Shown here piece after piece: positions 44,101-54,000 of a DNA stretch of 64,000 bases (its first letter is position 1; every line of letters starts with the position of its first letter). Below the pieces are notes generated by a model. That model did not search any database, was not told the origin of the DNA, and was given only the letters and a program-made list of their open reading frames with translations. The position numbers and the translations under genes are program-made. The stretch is from Gyrodactylus bullatarudis. Its lineage: Eukaryota > Platyhelminthes > Monogenea > Gyrodactylidea > Gyrodactylidae. The DNA is taken from positions 372,001 through 436,000 of the forward strand of contig SSNU01000279.1 of NCBI GenBank assembly GCA_012064415.1. Direction: 5' to 3'.

Positions 44101-46577
44101 AATTCATTGCTGATGGGATAAGAAAACTAAAAATTCATTGGGGAAAAGAAGTTATTTTCACAGAAATTTAAATCTTGCGCCAAATTTTTAAACTCATTTT
44201 CAATAAACTTTCTTGTAGATTACTACCAATATTAACTTAATTTTCACTGTAAATTATTTTATAATTACCAATAACAAGCTTTAGGAGATTAATCATGTAC
44301 AGCTGTTTTAACCTTCTTTTGTTTAAATTCATTATGAAATTCGTGCAAGATTCATTCTCGTTCTGATTCTGAAGGATCCTAATTCAGTCTCATTACTTGT
44401 GGCACACACTTGTATGTATTATTAGTAATAATTTATTATTAATCATTATAGAAAATGTCTGAGGAGTTTACAGATTGCCTACAACATATACAGAATAGAG
44501 AAAATATTTGACAATTAGTAGATCTACCAAAATGCTATTTTTACCTATTTTAATTGTGGTTGGAAAGTTTTGTTAGACCTTCGAAGAAACCAAGTATACG
44601 ATTTTCATTTTTACTGAGAAAAAATTGACATTTTTCAGCATATAAAGTGAATAAAGAATAGATTTTTTAACACGCTATTTACTGGTCGCTCTAATTTAGT
44701 AATTATCTTTTAATAGATACTACACTAACCTTGGATGAAATCATTTGATTGACTGGTGCATTCTGAGACTTTTTATTGGGTGATTTGTCGATCCAATCAT
44801 GAAAGTTGCATGGGCTGGCTGAGCTATTGGATTCTTCAGGTATGGTTGTTGTATTACGATTAAATGCAATCTCATCATTGACCAAGGAAGGATCCTTTGT
44901 CGGCTGAATGCTGGTTATGATTGCAGCTAGGGATAGAAATGGTTGGACCCTTGATGAAACACTAATGCCCTTGAGGTACATCCAGTTTTCACGGATATTC
45001 TTCTCTGTAACACAAATGTCTTCTGATTTTTCATAAATATAACGAGAGACGTCTAGGGAAATTATTTTGTTATCCTCATAGCTCAATGGAATATCTATCC
45101 ATGCATATTCCTCCGATAGACTGAGCCATACATTACGAATTTGGAATAATTCACAAACAGAGTAGACTGTAATGGCCAGACCAAATCCGTCCAAAGTGTT
45201 TGCTGGAAGAATGAATGAAAAAAAAGAATAATTCAAAGCAATAGTTAACATAGTTATCTTTTATATTTGAATCATGTGAACTAATGAGTAAATAAACTCA
45301 AGGTTTTTCACTAACTCATGGATGAAAACCAACGTTGAAATTACAACTTTTAATCTCTATTTAATCCAAATTGGACTATGAAAATGTTTAGGAACATTTT
45401 ATAAATTTGAACGAATGTTTAGCTGGTCTTTTTTCTATTTCACTTACAAGAATATTAGCATCAATTATACTCTTTTCTTCTGCTCAAAAACCAAAATCGC
45501 AGGCTTACAAGACAGACACTAGGCTACTCAATCTTTCCACTAACTTGAGGTGTATATACTATTCAAAGTGTACACATTGGTCGTAAAATATAAAATGATA
45601 AATTGCTATTGTAAAACAATTGACCACTAATTAAACGATTTAATGCAAAATAGATAAGTAGAAATGGTTAAAAGAAACTCACAGTTTATAAAGGAAAATA
45701 AAGTCTGTGAATGATTCCACTTGTCGGATCCTTTATGATAAATAATGCTAGAACTAATGATATCACAGATAATTTTGATCAGCTCTTTAGTTGCAAATAA
45801 TTCAGTCTTTTTATTCCTTCGATTGGCTTCGAAGTATTGCAGCAATTTTGGATGAGAGGCAAATTTCTGGTGAATCTTTTGGTAGTTCGAGAAAATATCA
45901 TCGAAATTAACATGGAGAAAATTAATAGATGGACTCGAGTGGTCTGAGTTGACCCCCGAGTCAGCAGTGTTGACAAAAATCTTTTTTTCGTGATTCATGG
46001 ATTCCATAATTTTTTCTGGCGCTGATATGCCGGAAATATTACGTTTCCTTGGGCGAGAATAGGAAGAACTAGATGAACGTCTAGGTCGTTTTATTTTACG
46101 AATAACTGGGGATGATACAGTAGATCCTGAAAATGAACTTTCAGGAGTTTGATTAGGTACTAAATTTGGTGAGGAAGCATTTGAATGAGCTGAGTTAAAG
46201 TCAGAAACATCCACTGATAAACTCTGAGATAGTACTTCTTGGTGTCTGTGCTTATTCATGGAAGAATTTGAGTTTTTGAAAGATGAACATGTTAATTTGA
46301 ATTCTACATATCCTAGAAGCAGGGAGAGAAATCCTATATTGATTGAATCCTTAGAGCAGTTATTGATTAAAGGGACATTATTTTCCTCTTTCCTAAGGAT
46401 TTCCAGAAGATAATTATTGACAATGTCAAAAATATCTTTTGGTTCTCTTTCCTTGACTAGGAAATTAGGCTGTAATATATCATTGAATAATATGACAATA
46501 TCATTTATTGAAGTCAAAGGAAAATATGACTTGTAATTGCGTGTAATATGTGATAATATCGGAGAGTTAATTGTCAT
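41169..46577 (-). CDS. MEN1: menin (MEN1)
   Basis: Menin is a nuclear scaffold that links MLL/KMT2 methyltransferases and JunD to chromatin. Seven exons: 46577-45683, 45202-44730, 43293-42938, 42473-42055, 41990-41706, 41652-41569 and 41419-41169. All have GT-AG junctions and matching phases, giving 920 residues (human about 610). Conserved pieces: 'YFPLTSINDIVILF', 'FLSLLLGYVEFKL', 'QTLFSFINSANTLDGFGLAI', 'VWLSLSEEYAWIDIPLS', 'NWMYLKGISVSSRVQPFLS', 'LLDQYPVGLSNLADLEENFP', 'QVYPYLNYANCCLR', 'YWSVAATVVSQYNHGNEDTE' and 'DDPECFAFIITFIDGLCVWE', 'PVLHIGWVDNL', and the C-terminal 'SEKVKSIASLMKNLSSKQ' with 'SAIKLALTAQ'. The extra length is mainly a Ser-rich insert at residues about 100-220, with a basic 'KRPRRSSSSSYSRPRKR' patch, and loops in exons 3-6. 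It converges with DNAAF1 and diverges from mL63. Confidence 0.95.
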
Positions 46578-46708
46578 CTCAAAGTAATTCCAACATTTTT
46601 GTAGTTCAAAGTTGATTTAAATAAGAATTAAAACAATTATATTAAGGATAGCATTACTGGGAATTGTTTTAATTAGAATTGCCTTTAAAAACTAGAAGAA
46701 AAATATTC
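46578..46708. promoter_or_regulatory. divergent MEN1 / mL63 intergenic promoter region
   Basis: 131 bp separate the two ATGs, which point away from each other, so both promoters must lie here. The stretch is AT-rich, with no recognised motif. Confidence 0.5.
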
Positions 46709-47062
46709 ATGAAATTATCGTATCCCATCTTTGGTAACTTTATTCCATGGAAGCGTATCTCTGGTCAACTTTGGGGTGGTAAACAAAGAAAACTTCCACG
46801 TCTAACTCATTCAAGAAAGGCTGCATTTATGGATGAGTTATTGCTAAATCAGCATAACGAAGAATTATTGTCTCGGCCCTATATTTCTAAACAAGTGGAA
46901 AGTGTTTACCTTCCATTCGCTATAAAAAAAGAAATAAATAAAGGAGATGATGCAATTTACCAAATCGATAAACTCAAATTTTCTCGACGTTTTCCTTCAC
47001 GAACCATTGACAAGGATCTTAAGGATGTATTTTATCGGACTAGATCATTTCCTGATGTTTAA
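46709..47062 (+). CDS. MRPL57: mitochondrial ribosomal protein mL63 (MRPL57)
   Basis: A small, basic 117-residue protein. The block 'IPWKRISGQLWGGKQRKLPR' followed by a helical 'SRKAAFMDELLLNQHNEELL' and 'SRPYISKQVES' matches the mL63 pattern (G-R-QW-GK-RRPR, then a helix, then 'PYMT.EQE'). The end 'FPSRTIDKDLKDVF' fits its C-terminal 'FP..R...DQL' part. Human mL63 is 102 residues. I start at ATG 46709; an upstream frame extends to 46679 but has no ATG. Single exon, transcribed away from MEN1 and in the same direction as ETFB, about 365 bp downstream. Confidence 0.75.
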   Translation: MKLSYPIFGNFIPWKRISGQLWGGKQRKLPRLTHSRKAAFMDELLLNQHNEELLSRPYISKQVESVYLPFAIKKEINKGDDAIYQIDKLKFSRRFPSRTIDKDLKDVFYRTRSFPDV

Positions 47063-47426
47063 TATTATGAATCTATTTATATTTATTTAGTATGAATACA
47101 TCTTTACACTTTTAACCACTACTTTTAGATTAGGTCAAAGTTTTTACTTTTTTGTTAAAAAAAGTCGCGTCAAATTATTTGACTGAAATACATGTATGTT
47201 AAAATGAAATAATAATAAGAAACACCTGCTTGGAAGATGCTTATCGTTCTTATCATCTCCTACTCAGAAGAGCTTCAATTTGAAGCCTTCAAATAATAAG
47301 ATTTGAATTTAAAATTTTTCAAATTGACTCATTCAAAACCTTCAATTATCCAAGGTTGAAATTTTTTGAACTCATTTTACAAAAAAAACCTTTCGTCTTG
47401 GACACAAGTCATATCTAGAGGAAATT

Positions 47427-48260
47427 ATGAAAATTCTAGTCGGATGTAAACGAGTAATTGATTATGCTGTGAAAATTCGTGTTAAACCTGACAATAAAGG
47501 TGTTGTCGTAGATGGCGTTAAGCATTCTATGAATCCATTTGATGAAAATGCTCTGGAAGAAGCCATCAAGTTAAAGGAAAAGAAAATTTGCTCTGAGGTA
47601 ATTGCTCTTTCGTGTGGAGATAAGAAGTCGTCAGAAGTTCTGCGTACTGCTCTTGCTATGGGTGCTGATAGAGCTATTCATGTGGACACAACTGCTGATG
47701 TCCCTGGATTTTTAGCCCTTCAACCAATACACATCAGTAAAATTTTTGAAAAAATATGCCTTGAAAATAAAGTTGACATGGTCATTGTTGGAAAGCAAGC
47801 GATTGACGATGATTCAAATCAGACTGGACAAATGATAGCTGGACGATTAGATTGGCCGCAAGCAATCCATGCCTATAAAATAGATGTGGAAAACGGAGCA
47901 CTCAATGTCGTTAAAGAGATTGACGGGGGTCTTGAAACAGTGAAATTGAAGCTTCCTGCAGTAGTTACCTGTGACTTACGTTTAAATAAACCTAGATTTG
48001 CTACACTTCCGAACATTATGAAGGTAAGATCAAAAATATCTATGTTTAAACTTTGAATTTTGAACTATTCTTGTTTTCTTATTTATCAAAAGGCAAAGAA
48101 AAAACCTTTGGAGATCAAAACATTAAAGGATCTGGGCGTGGAATATAAGGAGCATATGAAAATAATATCTGTCGAAAATCCCCCTACCAGATCTGGAGGT
48201 GTTATTTTGGAAAGTGTTGATGACTTGGTTTCTAAATTGAAAGAAAAGGGAGTAATTTAA
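47427..48260 (+). CDS. ETFB: electron transfer flavoprotein subunit beta (ETFB)
   Basis: The mitochondrial-matrix AMP-binding subunit that, with ETFA, passes electrons from acyl-CoA and other dehydrogenases to ETF-QO. Two exons, 47427-48023 and 48093-48260, flank a 69-bp phase-0 intron, giving 254 residues (human 255). The N terminus '[20 protein letters not shown]' is typical. '[19 protein letters not shown]' and the nucleotide-fold block '[18 protein letters not shown]' (adenine-nucleotide site) are conserved. '[20 protein letters not shown]' and '[12 protein letters not shown]' cover the recognition-loop region, where an electron-transfer Leu follows the NIMKAKKK run. No cleavable leader, as is usual for ETFB. 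Confidence 0.97.
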
Positions 48261-48568
48261 AGTATCCTATCCCATGAATAGAATTCAGCCAATCATAAAT
48301 TTTTATGTGCATATTTAGGTTCCGATTGTGATTATGTGATTTTTATTTACTTTTAGATGAAAATATATTTTTGATTCCAACTAAAAACTAAGAGTTTAAA
48401 GTTTACTTACACGCCCTTTTAACGATAACTAGCAATCGATACAAGTGATGAAAACTTGTTCAATTGATTTATTACCCAAGTATAACTCAAACAAACTTGA
48501 AATTAATTCAACTCAATCTAATATTTTACTGAAGTTATTTATTAAAAACGTAAATAAAACTTGTAATG

Positions 48569-48594
48569 GTAATTCATGATTTTTATTCACCAAG
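48569..48594 (+). other. possible 26-nt intron in AP-1 sigma (hypothesis)
   Basis: An ATG at 48566-48568 is followed by GTAATT, and CACCAAG ends at 48594. Removing the 26 nt gives '[12 protein letters not shown]', which matches the vertebrate sigma-1 start (M-Q-F-M-L-L-F-S-R-Q-G) better than a start at 48604. An intron this short would be exceptional. Confidence 0.3.
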
Positions 48595-48603
48595 ATTCAA
48601 TTT

Positions 48604-49065
48604 ATGTTTCTCTTCAGCCGTCAAGGTAAAGTGCGCTTACAAAAATGGTATGTCTCACAGACAGAAACTACCAAGAGGAAAATACTCCGAGAAATTATGG
48701 CAATTATTCTAGCGAGAAAGCCAAAAACTTCAGCATTTGTTGAATGGAAAGATTTAAAAATAGTCTATCGCCGGTATGCTAGTCTTTATTTTGTGTGTGG
48801 AATTGAAAAGTGTGATAATGAGCTCTTAACTCTCGAAATTATCCATCGTTATGTTGAAATTCTTGATAGATACTTTGGAAATGTTTGTGAACTTGACATA
48901 ATATTTCATTTTGAGAAGGCATATTTCGTCCTTGATGAATACATTCTTGCTGGTGAGGTACAAGAATCAAATTCACGATCTATTTTGTCTGTAATCGACT
49001 CTCAAGATATGATTCAAGAGGAAGAAGTTCCACAGAGCATTTTCGATGACCAGAGTCTTAACTAA
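48604..49065 (+). CDS. AP1S: AP-1 complex sigma-1 subunit
   Basis: The small subunit of the AP-1 clathrin adaptor, which acts in trans-Golgi/endosome sorting and helps bind dileucine signals. 153 residues from this ATG, close to the usual 157-158. Nearly continuous family identity: '[17 protein letters not shown]', '[20 protein letters not shown]', '[20 protein letters not shown]', '[20 protein letters not shown]' and '[20 protein letters not shown]'. The acidic, variable tail ends '[12 protein letters not shown]', which fits sigma-1 rather than the shorter AP-2 sigma. The frame is open upstream to 48580, and the residues just before the ATG read I-Q-F, so one to three N-terminal residues may come from a separate exon. 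AATAAA lies at 49178. Confidence 0.95.
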   Translation: MFLFSRQGKVRLQKWYVSQTETTKRKILREIMAIILARKPKTSAFVEWKDLKIVYRRYASLYFVCGIEKCDNELLTLEIIHRYVEILDRYFGNVCELDIIFHFEKAYFVLDEYILAGEVQESNSRSILSVIDSQDMIQEEEVPQSIFDDQSLN

Positions 49066-49177
49066 AATCTCTCAATTTTCATGAAAAGATTATTCCTAAC
49101 ATGACATTCCAGAAGAACATGGATGTGAAGAATCTCATTCAATTATTTATTTGAATCTCAAAACCTCTTGATAAGAA

Positions 49178-49183
49178 AATAAA
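49178..49183 (+). terminator. AP-1 sigma poly(A) signal
   Basis: AATAAA about 110 bp past the stop codon. Confidence 0.6.
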
Positions 49184-49199
49184 AAATATTTTTATTTAC

Positions 49200-51036
49200 T
49201 TACTCTCAAGTAGTTATCTAATTATATCGAAAATTAAATGAACCCAGGAATAGATAAATTTCTCTTGATCATTTGATCAAGTTTCCTCTTTCCTTCAAAT
49301 TGAATTTATAATTAATTCCTTCATAATCATAGCTAGAAAGAATATGCTAATATTATGAAGGAAAGATTTCAGATTACCTTTGGGTTCAAAATATGACTGA
49401 TATTTTTAATCCATAATTAGCCATGTGACCAAAAATTCCATAAAGCATAAAAAAAAGCATAACCGATTTCCTATAGATTTTAAGGGTTTAAAGGTTAACA
49501 AAGTCATTTATCAGACCAAAAATGCTGGTTTAGCTAATTTAGTTTTCAATCTGTTCAATATTACTCACTAATTTTAAATTCACGAAAAATGTTAATATCG
49601 TGCCCTTAATTTTTATCAAAACAGTTATAGATCTCATTATGAAATGAAGAAATCCAAAAGATTATTGCTCAATAGGCTAGAGTGAATGTTTTTCCTCCAA
49701 AAAACTCACATGAGCACCTACTTTTAGTATACTTAATATAGCACTCAAATCATGAAAGTCATCATGTCATTGCCCATTTTTCCCATAATATCCCACGGAC
49801 ATGATAAAACAACGAAATTAACCCGGAAGGCCCTCTTGATGATAAGACTACAATATTTTTGAAGATTCATTAAATGGCAAAGGTATTTCGGATTTTAGTG
49901 ATTGCGTAGTAAAAATTCATTGAAAATTAAGGTCATTTTCGACACATGCTACTTTACAAAATAATGCTTAGAATTGATCAGAAAAGTTTGGTTACTCAAG
50001 AATGAAGAAGGCTTAATTATATTTCAAAACTGAACTAATGAAGATTCATAGAGTACTATTATTTTCTGCGTATCCTACTGATTACTTACGTACGTAGGGC
50101 ATGCAATCTTATTGGAAACTACAGAATTACACTTCTAAAAATCAATCGGTTATCTCCACATCATAACAACCAAGTTGTATAATATGGCAATAAATGTAAC
50201 AGGGGTAAAAAGTAGAAAAATTTCACATTTCAAATCATAATGTTTTTACACTTTCTAGATTACAATTGTCTGGTCTTGAGGATATATATATATATATATA
50301 AGATAGCATATAACTGTATTATAATAGTATCAGATACATCTATTTTAACATCTATTACAATGTAGAATCTGCCTCAGAAGGTTCCCATTATAGAGCCAGA
50401 AATATCTTCTTTCACACAGTCATACATCTATGATATATATGGAAATGGTTAGAAGAACAGTACGAGAGAAATGTACATGTTAAACTTTTATTCATTGGGT
50501 CTATAATATGTAAGGAAGATTGTATTTGAAGGCCTGTGTGTAATTTAAAGGGAAGCCTATATATACAGTCTTTCCCCCCTCACACACATCCCTATTGAAT
50601 GATGTACACATTTAATAGTAATATTTGATATTCCCTATAGAAGTATGAATATATAGGACACTTTTGTTGTTGATGTTGTTGTTGGGTTGAACGAGGAAGA
50701 GAGATAGATAAATCTTAGTCTGGGATCACAATATCTTATTCTTCTATCTCTCCTTTTTAACGGCTGTTTCTTACTGGGTGTTATTTTTTTTCTCGATTTT
50801 CAATTATATTACATTTTTATTCATTTTTCAAAATTCTGCAAATGATCAATGAAATGCAAGCAAAGTCTGCAAGGGGTATATAATACAGAGAATAAGAAGA
50901 CAGACTTCTTTTGACATTGCTTTCAAATGCTTCAAAATAATTTTTAGTGGATAGTTAAAAACCTTTCGAATTTCAGCAGAGAGAAATTTTACAAAAATAC
51001 ACATTTTTCTATAGATGATTTTTGCGATAGATTTCT
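49200..51036. other. intergenic and 5' flank of the RhoGEF-like gene
   Basis: 49780-49945 is an inverse copy of the repeat at 25375-25535. 50283-50300 is a short (TA)n run. No gene recognised. A pyrimidine-rich 'tttttctatag' ends at 51014, just ahead of the next ATG, and could be a splice acceptor for a 5' UTR exon. Confidence 0.5.
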
Positions 51037-54000
51037 ATGACAGATAATCAGAGAAAAATTGATCCTGGCCGACCATGCAGTGGTCGGAAAGCGACAAGAA
51101 CACGTACAGTTCCTTCACTCAAGTCAAATAACTTGAAGAAGGAAGAGACAGGCAATCGTCTTGATTCAGCCAACAAACTTTATACATCAAACTATGGATT
51201 GAATAGTAATTCACATTTGGAATTAGTTGCCAATAAATGCAAGGCCTTATCGGCTGGACAGAGTTGCAATCTGAATTCTTTAGGTTCTCAACCGATTTCA
51301 AGTACAATAACCGAAGCGAAAACAATATATGGACTAAGACAAACTCTGAAGGATATCCTTGAGACGAGGGTTAACACTGATTCTAATGAAGTTTGCCTGA
51401 ATCGTCATCGAAAGGAGCTAGCTCGGGTATGGAGTCGAGAACGTGTAACAGTTACTGAAACACGAATCTACTCAAGACCCCCATCGACGACTAACTCAAA
51501 TTGTCAGAGTGGTTATGGATCTTCAATGGCTGATGTTAGTAATGACGACCCTAAACGACAATTAATCGATAATATACCCAGAAAGGTATCAATCACTGTT
51601 TCTAATGAGAACCTTAATCAGAGACCGAGTCAACAAAATGCCTATACCGAAACAAACATTGATCAAATAGATGACATCCAACCAAGAAACATTCCAATTA
51701 ACATAATATCCCTTGAAGGAAGTAGCAATGTAACTGGTCCTTCGCCAATAATAAAACGGCCGAAAGCGATTAACTTCATTTCAACCTGTCAGAAGAATAA
51801 CCGTCGGCCTTCTGGCAGTGATTCCTCAACAAAACGTGTCAGTATACGAGAGGACCATGAAGATTTTATTGAGGATCGGAACTCTCAATACTCTTTAAAA
51901 TCACCAGACTACGATACAAACCAATTGCTTGAGTCGGATAGTCCGAATTGCGTAACTCGAGAATTTCAATATCATCCTCTGAATCAGAGTGTCCCGGAAG
52001 TTCCTGAGAGGTCACATCAAAATCAAGATGCTTACGAGAATATTAAACCAATTCAAACTTCAACGCCCATTCAAGAGTGAGTTCATTTAATTGTTATTCT
52101 AGTATACTTTATAAAACAATGCAATACAATTTCAAGTGTAACTAAATTTCCTTGTAAATTTAATGATCATGACATTTAAGGAGATTTCTCTCATTGCATT
52201 GAACAAGTTAACAATGATCTTGAAAATTTATGTTACCAGGTTTGTTTTTATTGCAAATGTCATAGAAATATTCGAAATTCACCTACAAGAACGTAAAGAC
52301 TATTTTTTTCTCTTTTTGTAGACCTCTTCTTTCTTTGTTAGGCTCACACTGATAACCTATTTTTTTCTGAACAACTCACGAAATTGCATTACTCCCAAAT
52401 ATCCACGATTTTGAACTTAGCAATATAAACAACAGATTAATAATACAAGGATATACTTGAGGTATTCCGAATCAGTGAAAAATGATCTAAAATTAGTTTT
52501 ATAATAAAATTTATTAAAACTTAGGTCAATATTAGGATTCAGTGGTACGACTGAAGAAGGCGTGTGAAGACAATCACCGTCGAAACGTTTGGATGACCAT
52601 GGCTGAGAATCCTAATATTGACCTAAGTTTTAATAAATTTTATTATAATACTTGAGGTATATTCGAACATCACAGCACCTTTCCTCTGGATTAATCAATT
52701 TAGTTGATTGTTTGTGATTAATAATCACTGATTATTTAGATTCAGTGGGTTGGTTTTCGATTGTTATCTTGGTTGCTACGATTCTAAGCTTTCGATGAAT
52801 TTGGGCGTCTAGTTTTATTGGGATTCCGGAATGCTCGCTTGACACTTTCCTTCGTGTGACCCTCTCTTGATTAATGAAGTTCATCAACGCCATTTATCTT
52901 AGTGGGCTTGACAGACGGCATGTAGTCATTATTGAGTCTTATTACTATAAAAATAGAATTAACCAGCAAGGAATTTATTGAGTTAGGTGGGTAACAATAT
53001 GAACAGCAGATAAAAGTCATAGTGTTCTTTTACAAGATATACTTGGCGTATATTCCAACAAAAACTCAACAATTACAACAATCGGTTTCCTGAAAATAAA
53101 CTTTTAAAAATGTAAGAGTGGACCTTATGATGGAGAATTGAAAAGCTTTTCATCAAATTTGGGTCTTCGATAAAAGATTTTAGTTTTTTGTGAATTCCAT
53201 TAACTAGGTTGAGATTTGCTTCTACTGAAATCGTGACTCAAGAGGAGTGACTCATTTCTATACTATACAAGCAAAAACTTAATAAAATCTCAAAAAAACA
53301 TACAGAAAAGAGGAATATGAATTTATCTATTCAAGAAATTAAACTTGGATAAATCTAAACCCCTCTCTCGTCTCTGAGGATAAGAAATTGCATACAGAAA
53401 TTGAACAAGTTTTCATTTTATCATCATTACGAACAGCAAGGGAACTATATAGGGATATGGATTTTTATTTTCCCCACCCAAATAAAAGAAAACATTCCAC
53501 GACATTTTTGCGCATATGAACACAAGAAAATTTCATTTATTTTTTTTGAAAAAACCCCTTTCAAAAGTGAACCCTAATTAGGGTTTAATTTGTAAATTGT
53601 TTCTTTTTTCTATTGATTTCATGATGGAAACTTGATAGAGATTCTGATTTTCTTTAAACTTCGATAATGATAAAATGATATCACCTATTGATAGAACCTA
53701 GTGAATTCGAATGAAACTCTAGAGAAAATCAGTGTTTTTCTTAAAAAATCTCAATTATAATATTGATGGGGATTATGAACTAAAAAGGTATATATAATAT
53801 CAACTATCTAAGAATACTGTGGTTTAGAAATATAAAATTATTTTGCGGAAAGTAATGCCGGACCTCTTCAAAAATATTTGGTGGCGATGAAGGAATCATC
53901 TAGAGGAATTTGAAGTCAAGTGAATAGTTAGTGATAAAGCTTATATTTCACCGGATCTCGTCAGACTATTACACCGGCCCAATATTTATAGAGAAAATAA

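Noticed and set aside
46679..46708. Extension of the mL63 frame to 46679
   Set aside because: It starts with a non-ATG codon; the ATG at 46709 is the first Met and gives a protein of the expected size.
53945..53970. CTGACGAG...GGTGAAA on the minus strand, resembling a hammerhead core downstream of the Penelope fragment
   Set aside because: The CUGANGA and GAAA boxes are present, but the bases between them cannot form a credible helix II, and no cleavage-site stem was evident.
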